Below, piece after piece: positions 32,116 to 39,280 of a DNA stretch of 39,280 nucleotides (position 1 is the first letter of the stretch; each line of letters opens with the position of its first letter). Below the pieces are notes generated by a model that searched no databases, was not told the origin of the DNA, and worked only from the letters and a program-made list of their open reading frames with translations. Source of the DNA: UMGS755 sp045652815 (GTDB lineage Bacteria; Bacillota; Clostridia; UBA1381; UBA9506). Made by a program: the position numbers and the translations under genes. The stretch covers positions 1-39,280 of the forward strand of contig JAZOLH010000048.1 in NCBI GenBank assembly GCA_045652815.1. The letters run 5' to 3'.

Positions 32116-33458
32116 TCTTCTTCCTCCTCTAAAAGAGCTCTGCCGATAAGTTCATAGGGCTCTGCCTGCAGAATTTCGACAAACACAAAATCACCTGCAG
32201 AAAGTTCATCTTCTGCCGCAAAGAACACGGTGTTATCCACTTCCGGTGCATCTCCTGCGGAGCGACCGTAGTACATCAGGCTTTCTTCATCATAGCCTTC
32301 CACCAAAACCTCTACAGTTTCGCCAAGGTAAGCCTCCTGCAGTCTTTGGGAAATTTCTGCCTGACAGGCAATCACGCGAGCCGCGCGGTCTGCCTTAACC
32401 TCTTCGTCAATCTGCTCGGGAAGGCGCGCCGCAGGCGTTCCCTCTTCGCAGGAATAGGCAAAGGCACCCAAACGGTTAAACTTTGCAAATTCAACAAAGG
32501 ATAAAAGGTCAGAAAACTGCTCTTCTGTTTCACCGGGGAAACCGGCAATCAGCGATGTTCTCAGCACAATACCGGGGATACGGTCTCTGAGTTTTTCAAT
32601 CAATGCTACCAGTTGTGCATTGGTCAGATGGCGACCCATACGCTTTAGCACAACATCGTTTGCATGCTGAACGGGAATGTCCATATACTTAACGATTTTA
32701 TCTTCTTTTGCAAAGACATCAATCAGTTCATCCGTAATGGCTTCGGGGTACAGGTACAGAACGCGCACCCAATGAACACCATCAATTTCGCAAAGAGCAG
32801 ACAACAGTTCGGGTAAACGACTCTTGCCATATAAATCCACGCCATAGCGGGAGGTATCCTGAGCAATCACAATCAGTTCACGCACGCCGCCCTCTGCCAA
32901 TTTCTTGGCTTCTGCCACAATTTCTTCCATAGGACGACTTCTGTAATGACCACGAAGTTTGGGAATGATGCAATAGGTACAGTTATTATCACAACCGTCT
33001 GCCACTTTTAAATAGGCCATATAAGACGGGGTGGAAAGCATACGGGTTTCTTCGGGCAGACTATCATTCATATGACCGAAGAGAACAACCTTCTCCCCTG
33101 CTTCTGCCTGACGGATAACCTCTGCAATTTTCACATAGTCACCGGTACCCACCACAGCATCCACTTCGGGCAGTTCTGCCATAATGTCATCGTGGTAGCG
33201 TTCTGCCATACAGCCGCACACAATCAGAAGACGACAGTTGCCCTCTTCTTTGTAAGCCGCCATTTCCAAAATGGTACGGATGGATTCTTCTTTTGCTGAG
33301 TCGATGAAGGCGCAGGTGTTGACAATAATCACATCTGCTTCTTCAGGCTCAGCTACAATACGGTAACCCTCACGACCCAAAACACCCAGCATCACTTCTG
33401 TATCAACCAGGTTTTTGGCACATCCTAAGGATACAATGCCGATATTCAAATCTCTCAC
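32112..33458 (-). CDS. rimO: Ribosomal protein S12 methylthiotransferase RimO
   Basis: A 448-residue radical SAM enzyme that methylthiolates an Asp of ribosomal protein S12. The N-terminal UPF0004 domain has three Cys (SLGCAKN, NTCAFID, CGCMAE); the radical SAM cluster motif is C-D-N-N-C-T-Y-C; a TRAM domain forms the C-terminus. The start is GTG at 33458; TTG three codons later (33449), with AAGG upstream, is an alternative. It lies 2 bp after rpoZ. Confidence 0.95.
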   Translation of the reverse strand: MRDLNIGIVSLGCAKNLVDTEVMLGVLGREGYRIVAEPEEADVIIVNTCAFIDSAKEESIRTILEMAAYKEEGNCRLLIVCGCMAERYHDDIMAELPEVDAVVGTGDYVKIAEVIRQAEAGEKVVLFGHMNDSLPEETRMLSTPSYMAYLKVADGCDNNCTYCIIPKLRGHYRSRPMEEIVAEAKKLAEGGVRELIVIAQDTSRYGVDLYGKSRLPELLSALCEIDGVHWVRVLYLYPEAITDELIDVFAKEDKIVKYMDIPVQHANDVVLKRMGRHLTNAQLVALIEKLRDRIPGIVLRTSLIAGFPGETEEQFSDLLSFVEFAKFNRLGAFAYSCEEGTPAARLPEQIDEEVKADRAARVIACQAEISQRLQEAYLGETVEVLVEGYDEESLMYYGRSAGDAPEVDNTVFFAAEDELSAGDFVFVEILQAEPYELIGRALLEEEEE

Positions 33459-33460
33459 CC

Positions 33461-33760
33461 TTACTCTGCGTCTTCAGAAGCAGTATCGTTGGCTTTTTCA
33501 GCAGCTTCCAAAGCCTGTGCTTTTGCCAGATCTTCCGCTTCTCTTTCCATTTCCTGTTCGCGGGTTTCGTTCACAATCAGGATACGGTCTTCAGCGATTT
33601 CTTCAGCAGCACGGGTAATGCTTCTTGCACCGTCTAAGGAAGAATCACTGCCATCGCTTGTGTCTAAAATGGTACGGGCACGTTTTGCAGAAGCGATAAC
33701 CAGAGAATAACGGTTACCTGCCTTTTCCATTAATTTCATAATAGAGGGATAGAGCATCAT
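33461..33760 (-). CDS. rpoZ: RNA polymerase omega subunit
   Basis: A 99-residue omega: MLYPSIMKLMEKAGNRYSLV then IASAKRARTI and an acidic, Ala/Glu-rich tail of about 30 residues longer than in the shortest omegas. Omega helps polymerase assembly. Starts could be either ATG at 33760 or 33757, or TTG at 33766; the gmk-rpoZ order supports the call. AAGGA lies near. Confidence 0.92.
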   Translation of the reverse strand: MMLYPSIMKLMEKAGNRYSLVIASAKRARTILDTSDGSDSSLDGARSITRAAEEIAEDRILIVNETREQEMEREAEDLAKAQALEAAEKANDTASEDAE

Positions 33761-33762
33761 AA

Positions 33763-34374
33763 TCAATCAATTCCTTTCTTAATTTCACTTATAAATGCAG
33801 CGTTCCGTTCGGTGCGCTGTTTTTCTGCTTCAATAATACCGATTAAGCGGTCGGTGGCGCTTTCTACATCGTCATTTAACAAAATGTAGTTATATTTTTC
33901 AATGTTAGAATATTCCCAAAGCGCTGTTTTTAAGCGTTCTTCAATGACCTCGGGCTTTTCTGTGCCGCGACCTGCCAAACGATTTCGGAGTTCAGCCAGT
34001 GACGGTGGCGTCACAAAAACGAAGACCGCTTCGGGATATTCACTTCTCACCTGCATAGCGCCCTGCACTTCGATTTCCAAAATCACATCTTTGCCTTCGG
34101 CCAGTTTTTCTTCCACCTTTTCTTTGGGTGTGCCGTAATAATTCTGGCAGAAACATGCCCACTCGATAAAGCCATCCTTTGCAATCATAGAGCGGAAAGT
34201 TTCTTCACTTAAAAAGTAATAACTTTCGCCATCCACTTCACCGGGACGGGGTTTTCTCGTTGTGGCAGAAACGGAAAGATGAGCATCGGGATATTTTGCC
34301 ATCAGCGCTTTGCAAATGGTACCTTTACCTGCACCGGAAGGACCGGAGACAACCAAAAGAAGTCCCTTACGCAT
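33763..34374 (-). CDS. gmk: Guanylate kinase
   Basis: A 203-residue kinase turning GMP to GDP. The P-loop is SGPSGAGKGT near residue 9-18; SATTRKPRPGEVDGESYYFL is the GMP-binding signature. AGGAGG in the last codons of remA and the ATG at 34374 decide the start (8-bp overlap); a longer frame to 34416 exists. Part of the usual yicC-remA-gmk-rpoZ row. Confidence 0.96.
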   Translation of the reverse strand: MRKGLLLVVSGPSGAGKGTICKALMAKYPDAHLSVSATTRKPRPGEVDGESYYFLSEETFRSMIAKDGFIEWACFCQNYYGTPKEKVEEKLAEGKDVILEIEVQGAMQVRSEYPEAVFVFVTPPSLAELRNRLAGRGTEKPEVIEERLKTALWEYSNIEKYNYILLNDDVESATDRLIGIIEAEKQRTERNAAFISEIKKGID

Positions 34375-34642
34375 CCTCATCTTCCTCCTCTTCAGGTACA
34401 ATTTCATCGTTATCATTCAGTCGGTTTGCAACGGTGGTGGGCTGAACAGCAGACAGAACAACGTGGTCACTGTCCATAATGATCACCGCACGGGTACGAC
34501 GACCATAGGTTGCATCAATCAGCATACTTCTGTCACGTGCCTCCTGAATCATACGTTTAATGGGTGCGGATTCGGGAGAAACAACAGCCACCAAACGTTC
34601 AGAGGATACAATATTACCAAAGCCGATATTAATCAGTTTCAT
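34367..34642 (-). CDS. remA: DUF370 family protein, RemA-like
   Basis: A 91-residue protein matching the RemA/YlzA family, a DNA-binding regulator of biofilm matrix genes in B. subtilis. MKLINIGFGNIVSSERLVAV is the characteristic start, followed by ATYGRRTRAVIIMDS; an acidic tail (EEEEDED) ends it. It stands between yicC and gmk, as usual. AAAAGGAG precedes the ATG. Its regulatory targets here are unknown. Confidence 0.93.
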   Translation of the reverse strand: MKLINIGFGNIVSSERLVAVVSPESAPIKRMIQEARDRSMLIDATYGRRTRAVIIMDSDHVVLSAVQPTTVANRLNDNDEIVPEEEEDEDA

Positions 34643-34675
34643 AACTGTCTCCTTTTCTTATGTATAAAGATTTTT

Positions 34676-35560
34676 TTACTCAACATTCTGAATCTGCTCA
34701 CGCAGTTTTTCGATTTCCGCTTTCATGTTCACAACACGTTTGGAAATGGCAAGGTCATTGGCTTTAGAGCCGATGGTATTTACTTCGCGGTTCATTTCCT
34801 GCACTAAAAAGTCCAGTTTGCGACCAACGCCACCTTCTTCTGCCAAAATGTTTTCCATTTCTTCAAAGTGGCTGCGCAGACGAACGGTTTCTTCAGACAC
34901 GCAAAGTTTGTCTGCCATCAGTGCCACTTCGGTTAAAAAGCGGGATTCATCAACAGGGGTATCGCCCAACAGTTCTTTCATACGTTCACGAAGGCGATTT
35001 GCATAACTGTCTGCCGCTTTGGCTGCTAAGCCTTCCACAACGGAAAGTTCGGCTAAAACGTTTGCCTTGCGGAGTCTTAAATCAGCGGCCAGACGCTGAC
35101 CTTCACGCTCGCGCATAGCTTCAAAATCGTCCACCGCTTTTGTGAGGCATTCTAAAATCACAGCCCAGATAGCATCCTGATCCTGCTCCGCCTGACGGAC
35201 AATAAAGATATCGGAAAAACGGGTTAAATCAGAAAGACCAATGCGATTTTCGATGCCCATGGTTTCCTTGATTTCAGACAGAACTTCGTAGTAGTTCTGG
35301 AGCAAACCCTTATCTAAGGATACTGCCTTATTCTGATCTTCATAACTTTCGTAGTACACGGAAACATCAATCTTACCGCGATGGACGCGCTTGCCGATGT
35401 AATCCTTTACCTTGTCTTCTAAGTAACTGTACTGACGGGAGAGTTTCACGTTCACATCGCAATAACGATGGTTTACGCTTCTAAGGTCGATGACGATTTT
35501 CTTCGCCGCATCAACCACTTCACATCGACCGTAACCGGTCATACTTTTAATCGTACTCAT
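34676..35560 (-). CDS. yicC: YicC-family endoribonuclease
   Basis: A 294-residue protein with the YicC start SMTGYGR and the C-terminal DUF1732 ending KRVVNMKAEIEKLREQIQNVE. E. coli YicC is reported to be an endoribonuclease; the family forms hexamers. GAAGG stands six bases before ATG. It begins 15 bp after the mnmG 3' part and leads the remA-gmk-rpoZ row. Confidence 0.94.
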   Translation of the reverse strand: MSTIKSMTGYGRCEVVDAAKKIVIDLRSVNHRYCDVNVKLSRQYSYLEDKVKDYIGKRVHRGKIDVSVYYESYEDQNKAVSLDKGLLQNYYEVLSEIKETMGIENRIGLSDLTRFSDIFIVRQAEQDQDAIWAVILECLTKAVDDFEAMREREGQRLAADLRLRKANVLAELSVVEGLAAKAADSYANRLRERMKELLGDTPVDESRFLTEVALMADKLCVSEETVRLRSHFEEMENILAEEGGVGRKLDFLVQEMNREVNTIGSKANDLAISKRVVNMKAEIEKLREQIQNVE

Positions 35561-35575
35561 ACTAAACCTTCTTTT

Positions 35576-36133
35576 CTATTTTTGCTGTTCTAAGTAAATC
35601 ATCAAAACGGAAACATCCGCAGGGCTTACGCCTGAAATACGTCCCGCCTGACCTAGGGAGCGGGGACGGATTTTGGAAAGTTTCTGTCGTGCTTCAATTC
35701 TAAGACCTGACAGTTCGTTATAGTCAATATCCGGCGGCAGAAGTTTATCTTCCATTTTGCGATAGGCCGAAACCTGACGAAGCTGACGGTTGATGTAACC
35801 TTCATACTTAATCTGAATTTCAACCTGCTCCGCCTCGGCAACTGTGAGTTCGGGGCGGTCAGGGTCTAAAACAGCTAATTTTTCATAGGTAAATTCAGGT
35901 CGGCGTAACAGTTCACTCATACGGATCCCCGTTGTAATCGCCGCTGAATTGTTTTCTGCCAAAAACGCCAGCACTTCTTTTGAGGGCGGCACAACAATGG
36001 CAGAGAGTCTTTCAATTTCTTTTTCAATGTTCTCTTTTTTCTGCACGAACTTCCCGTAGCGTTCCTCGCTGATTAAGCCGATTTCATAGCCAAGAGGCGT
36101 TAATCGCAAATCTGCATTATCCTGACGGAGCAA
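35576..36133 (-). CDS. mnmG: MnmG C-terminal part, separated by an in-frame stop
   Basis: 185 residues equal to the C-terminal domain of MnmG (GidA): NADLRLTPLGYEIGLI, RQLRQVSAYRKMEDKLLPPD and SGVSPADVSVLMIYL. This domain contacts MnmE and tRNA. It is in the same frame as the N-terminal part. If translated alone it would start at TTG 36133, which has GGAG nine bases upstream, inside the end of the N-terminal part. It may therefore be restarted, or be dead sequence. Confidence 0.8.
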   Translation of the reverse strand: MLRQDNADLRLTPLGYEIGLISEERYGKFVQKKENIEKEIERLSAIVVPPSKEVLAFLAENNSAAITTGIRMSELLRRPEFTYEKLAVLDPDRPELTVAEAEQVEIQIKYEGYINRQLRQVSAYRKMEDKLLPPDIDYNELSGLRIEARQKLSKIRPRSLGQAGRISGVSPADVSVLMIYLEQQK

Positions 36134-36136
36134 GAG

Positions 36137-37477
36137 TCAGTACTCCGAGAGGGATGTCATCATACGGTAGGGCACGGGGGTGCCCTTGGTTACCAAATCG
36201 TCAATCAATGTGCCGATGTAACACTCGGAGCGATCCAGCACAACGGGTTCTTTGCCCTGCTGAGCACGTGCCGCATTGATGCCTGCAATCAGGCCCTGCG
36301 CCGCCGCTTCTTCATAGCCGGAACTACCGTTAAACTGTCCCGCACCGTAAAGACCGCCCACCGCCTTAAACTCAAGGCTGGGCAGAAGTTCCGTAGGGTC
36401 AACACAGTCATATTCAATGGCATAAGCCGTACGCATCATTTTGGCATTTTCAAGACCTGCGATGGTATGTAACATATCCAATTGCACATCTTCTGGCAAA
36501 CTGCTGGACAGACCTTGCACGTACATTTCCTCTGTCTGCTCGCCCATAGGCTCAATGAACAGTTGATGCCTTTGTTTATCGGCAAAGCGCACCACCTTAT
36601 CCTCGATAGAGGGGCAATAACGGGGGCCAACGCCCTCAATCACGCCTGCATAAAGAGGTGAACGATGTAAATTATCACGAATCACCTGATGGGTGTTTTC
36701 GTTGGTATAGGTTAAATAACAACTCACTTTGTTTTCGCCGGGATCTTCGGTTTCAAAGGAAAAAGGCGTGATGGGGTCATCGCCCTTCTGCTCCTCCATT
36801 TTGGAAAAATCAACGCTGGAGCGCAGGATTCGTGCAGGCGTACCTGTTTTGAATCGGCGGAGCGCCACGCCCTCACGAGCCAGACTTTCGGACAGACGAT
36901 TGGCGGGAAACAGTCCATCAGGACCGCCGCTATAAGCCACATCGCCAATGATGATTTTGCCTTTTAAGAATGTGCCCGTTGCCAAAATCACGGCGTCTGC
37001 CGCAAAATAAGCACCTGTATGAGTCACAACACCACGGACACGACCATCCTCGCAGTGAATGGAAATGATTTCCGCCTGACGAATATCTAAGTGTTCGGTT
37101 TTTTCCAAAGTATGCTTCATCACGGTCTGATAGGCACGTCTGTCAGACTGTACGCGCAGGGAATACACCGCAGGACCTTTGCCCCGATTTAAAATACGGG
37201 ACTGGAGGAACGTTTTATCTGCCGCTTTTCCCATTTCGCCGCCTAAAGCGTCAATTTCTCTGACCAAATGACCCTTGGCTGTACCGCCGATGGAGGGATT
37301 ACAGGGCATATTGGCAACCGAATCTAAATTGATGGCAAACATAACTGTCGGGATGCCAAGGCGTGCACTGGCCAAGGCCGCCTCACAGCCGGCGTGACCG
37401 CCGCCGATGACAACCGTGCCGTAACTGCCTGCATAGTAAGATGCATCCGCAGGTAAATTGTTGCGTTCTTCGTTCAT
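36137..37477 (-). CDS. mnmG: tRNA uridine modification enzyme MnmG, N-terminal part ending at an in-frame TGA
   Basis: FAD- and NADH-using subunit which, with MnmE, adds the carboxymethylaminomethyl group to U34 of some tRNAs. The 446 residues include the FAD motif VVIGGGHAGCEAALASAR and PCNPSIGGTAKGHLVREIDA. The protein should be about 630 residues, but TGA follows YRMMTSLSEY, where the family reads T-S-R-A-E-Y-R-L-L-L-R. The stop is a single-base change from CGA, and Arg-to-Leu and Ala-to-Ser changes lie next to it. AGAAGGG precedes the ATG at 37477; the longer frame to 37567 overlaps the promoter. mnmE is not adjacent. Confidence 0.88.
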   Translation of the reverse strand: MNEERNNLPADASYYAGSYGTVVIGGGHAGCEAALASARLGIPTVMFAINLDSVANMPCNPSIGGTAKGHLVREIDALGGEMGKAADKTFLQSRILNRGKGPAVYSLRVQSDRRAYQTVMKHTLEKTEHLDIRQAEIISIHCEDGRVRGVVTHTGAYFAADAVILATGTFLKGKIIIGDVAYSGGPDGLFPANRLSESLAREGVALRRFKTGTPARILRSSVDFSKMEEQKGDDPITPFSFETEDPGENKVSCYLTYTNENTHQVIRDNLHRSPLYAGVIEGVGPRYCPSIEDKVVRFADKQRHQLFIEPMGEQTEEMYVQGLSSSLPEDVQLDMLHTIAGLENAKMMRTAYAIEYDCVDPTELLPSLEFKAVGGLYGAGQFNGSSGYEEAAAQGLIAGINAARAQQGKEPVVLDRSECYIGTLIDDLVTKGTPVPYRMMTSLSEY

Positions 37478-37538
37478 AAAAAACCCTTCTGTTTCGTGGA
37501 ATCTATGTAAATAATTATAAATGGACATACACTTATAT

Positions 37539-37567
37539 ATTGTATCATCTTTTCCCTCTCCGTGCAA
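37539..37567 (-). promoter_or_regulatory. Predicted sigma-A promoter of mnmG
   Basis: Minus strand TTGCAC, 17 bases, TACAAT, about 62 bases before the mnmG ATG. It is divergent from the secD promoter. Confidence 0.6.
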
Positions 37568-37647
37568 GGAAAAAATTGAAAAAATCGACTATTTTATATA
37601 AAAAGTAAAAATATCTTTCTTAATTTAATTAAAATTTGAGTTTTTGG

Positions 37648-37676
37648 TTGACTAAACAGGAATAAAAAGGTATAAT
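37648..37676 (+). promoter_or_regulatory. Predicted sigma-A promoter of secD-secF
   Basis: TTGACT, 17 bases, TATAAT, 37 bases before the secD ATG. Confidence 0.75.
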
Positions 37677-37712
37677 GATTCTATGCGATTTATTTCAAAG
37701 GAGGAAACTAAA

Positions 37713-39008
37713 ATGAGCAAAAGCATCACAAAACTTGTGATTGCAGTTGTTGTCATTGCCTTAGGTGCCTACATGGCCCTGTTCGGTCTGAACATTCAGA
37801 TGTTCGGCTGGAACTTCTCTTATCCCTCCGCTTTAGATGCTGATAACGGCATCCGTCAGGGCTTAGACCTGGTTGGCGGTTCGGTAATTACCTATGAGGC
37901 ACAGACAGAAACAGCAGAAGAAAGTGAAATGGAATCGGTTCGCAACGTATTGCGTAAGCGTTTGGATGCGCTTGGCTACAGCGAAGCAACCGTAACCCGT
38001 CAGGGCGACAAGAAAGTCCGCGTTGAAATCCCCTCTATCCAGAATCCTGAAGAGGCTGTTCAGACCTTAGGTCAGACCGCGAAACTGACTTTCCGTGACG
38101 CTGATGGTAATATTGTGTTAGAAGGTACCGACGTTAAGAGCGCAACCGCCGCTTTCGGTCCCGTTGACAGCACCAACGCTAACGCACATTATGTACAGCT
38201 TCAGTTAGCTGATTCCGGTACTAATAAATTCTATCAGGCAACCGCAAAAGCAGCAGCTGCCGGCGAAGGCAAAAACTATATTGCCACCATGCTGGTCGAA
38301 CAGGTAATCAGCCAGCCCGCAGTTGAAACCGCTATCAATCAGTCCACCTGTATCATCTCCGGTGGCTTTACAGACGCTTCCGAAACACAGGAACTGGCAA
38401 CTCTGATTAACTCCGGTAACCTGCCCTTCTCCATTAAGGACGTTGAGCTCCGCTCCGTTGGTCCTACTTTAGGTGAACGCGCACTGGAAACCAGTTTACT
38501 GGCTGCCGGTATCGGTATCCTGCTGGTATTAATCTTTATGGCTATTATGTATCGTCTGCCCGGTTTGATGGCTGACATCGCTCTGGTAGCATACATTGCC
38601 ATTGTTGCATTCATTATGTCCACCTTCCGTATCAACCTGAGCCTGCCCGGTATTGCCGGTATCATTCTCTCCGTTGGTATGGCGGTTGACGCAAACGTTA
38701 TCATCTTTGCACGTATGAAGGAAGAACTGGCGCTGGGTAAAACCATCCGCACCTCTGTTGATTCCGGTTTCAACCGTGCATTCTCCGCTATCTTAGACGG
38801 TAACATCACTACCATCATCGCAGCAGTTGTACTGTACTGGAAGGGTACAGGTCCGATTCAGGGCTTTGCCATCACCTTAGGTATCGGTACCATTGTCAGC
38901 CTGTTTACCGCTGTTGTGGTAACCCGCTTCCTGCTGAAGCAGATGGTTGGTTTAAAGATTACAAATCCCGCACTCTATGGTGTAAAAGGAGGTAGTGACC
39001 GTGCTTAA
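37713..39008 (+). CDS. secD: Protein translocase subunit SecD
   Basis: A 431-residue RND-type subunit that uses the proton motive force to help protein export through SecYEG. One N-terminal transmembrane segment, then the family motif GLDLVGGSVITYEA, the periplasm-side P1 domain, and five C-terminal transmembrane segments with GIAGIILSVGMAVDANVIIF, where the Asp is important for proton use. AAAGGAGG before the ATG at 37713 decides the start; an earlier in-frame ATG at 37683 lies close to the promoter. The stop overlaps secF by 8 bp. Confidence 0.95.
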   Translation: MSKSITKLVIAVVVIALGAYMALFGLNIQMFGWNFSYPSALDADNGIRQGLDLVGGSVITYEAQTETAEESEMESVRNVLRKRLDALGYSEATVTRQGDKKVRVEIPSIQNPEEAVQTLGQTAKLTFRDADGNIVLEGTDVKSATAAFGPVDSTNANAHYVQLQLADSGTNKFYQATAKAAAAGEGKNYIATMLVEQVISQPAVETAINQSTCIISGGFTDASETQELATLINSGNLPFSIKDVELRSVGPTLGERALETSLLAAGIGILLVLIFMAIMYRLPGLMADIALVAYIAIVAFIMSTFRINLSLPGIAGIILSVGMAVDANVIIFARMKEELALGKTIRTSVDSGFNRAFSAILDGNITTIIAAVVLYWKGTGPIQGFAITLGIGTIVSLFTAVVVTRFLLKQMVGLKITNPALYGVKGGSDRA

Positions 39009-39280
39009 AATCGTAGAAAAGTTCAAAATCACAGGTGCTATCTCTTTAGCAGTTATTTTAATCGGTGTTGTTTGCTTTGCTGCTTTCGGCGGCTTTGCAC
39101 AGGACGTTGACTTTGCCGGCGGTATGACAATGTATGTTGATATGGGCAAAGAAGTAAAACTTGACGATGTTGCAAAAACTGTAGCAGCCGCAGATGCATC
39201 AATCAAAAGCCCCAAAGTATTAAACTCTGACGATAATGTTATCATTATCCAGACCACACCTATTGAGCGTGATGTAAGAG
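39001..39280 (+). CDS. secF: Protein translocase subunit SecF, cut by window edge
   Basis: First 93 codons of SecF, open to the right edge. GTG start at 39001 with GGAGGT in the end of secD. One transmembrane segment, then DFAGGMTMYVDMG, which matches the SecF G-x-D-F-x-G-G motif. With secD it forms the usual coupled pair. Confidence 0.92.
   Translation, partial: MLKIVEKFKITGAISLAVILIGVVCFAAFGGFAQDVDFAGGMTMYVDMGKEVKLDDVAKTVAAADASIKSPKVLNSDDNVIIIQTTPIERDVR

Noticed and set aside
36137..36139. TGA read as an amino acid (changed code or selenocysteine) in mnmG
   Set aside because: Several genes in the window, such as cdsA, dxr, znuA and znuC, end with TGA, so TGA is a stop here. MnmG has no known selenocysteine, and I see no clear SECIS-type hairpin.
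1..39280. CRISPR array, tRNA, rRNA, insertion sequence
   Set aside because: I saw no regularly spaced direct repeats, no tRNA-like cloverleaf with the T-loop sequence, no rRNA sequence and no transposase in reading the window.

Overview
The window looks like a chromosomal segment of an endospore-forming, Gram-positive member of the Clostridia (Firmicutes), probably an uncultured gut-type lineage. The evidence is a set of sporulation genes (spoIIGA-sigE, cwlJ-gerQ, yabP-yabQ), Firmicutes gene orders (pyrH-frr-uppS-cdsA-dxr-rseP; yicC-remA-gmk-rpoZ; rpsF-ssb-rpsR; yabP-yabQ-divIC-yabR), strong AGGAGG ribosome binding sites with frequent GTG/TTG starts, and consensus sigma-A promoters with 17-bp spacers. 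The species cannot be named from the sequence alone.

Layout. 1-10165 (minus): one long run from a promoter before pyrH through frr, uppS, cdsA, dxr, rseP, mutL, miaA and a recD2 cut by the left edge; it covers UMP kinase, ribosome recycling, undecaprenyl, phospholipid and MEP-pathway lipid synthesis, regulated proteolysis and DNA repair. 10183-12334 (minus): a GtrA-like membrane protein, a D-2-hydroxyacid dehydrogenase and sfsA. 12456-14084 (plus): spoIIGA and sigE, the processing protease and its pro-sigma-E substrate. 14077-15963 (minus): two tandem RimK-type ATP-grasp ligases preceded by a 42-residue membrane ORF, convergent on sigE. 15990-16130: a MITE-like repeat. 16171-16989 (minus): a DUF1835/DUF3658 gene, divergent from the phosphoglycerate mutase apgM. 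18536-19527 (plus): the germination pair cwlJ-gerQ. 19606-21242 (minus): yabP-yabQ-divIC-yabR with a sigma-E-like promoter. 21336-26931 (plus): a methyltransferase, a response regulator/histidine kinase pair and a Zn/Mn ABC importer, all tightly packed. 27066-28753 (plus): a toxin-immunity module. 28859-30010 (minus): rpsR-ssb-rpsF. 30034-37567 (minus): paaK, a PspC protein, pgsA, rimO, rpoZ, gmk, remA, yicC and an interrupted mnmG. 37648-39280 (plus): secD and the start of secF.

The least ordinary piece is 27066-28753. Its first gene joins a phage Mu F/minor-head-like region (Cys and His-Pro-x-Cys-x-Cys motif) to a C-terminal domain carrying the key residues of the CD38/ADP-ribosyl-cyclase family (Trp, TLE, Trp, Glu). 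A 74-residue gene follows directly and is the likely immunity protein. No other phage gene is visible, so this looks like a MuF-type polymorphic toxin that acts on NAD+, living outside a prophage. The second point is mnmG: an in-frame TGA splits it within the normally invariant TSRAEYRLLLR motif, and two further substitutions sit in the same few codons. A third is the pair of ATP-grasp ligases next to sigE, whose substrate is unknown.

Sporulation genes are spread over about 9 kb in three units, and the sequence shows plausible control: a spoIIGA promoter with an unusually long spacer, as known for the Spo0A-activated spoIIG promoter of Bacillus, and a sigma-E-like promoter before yabP. I saw no tRNA, rRNA, CRISPR array or insertion sequence.
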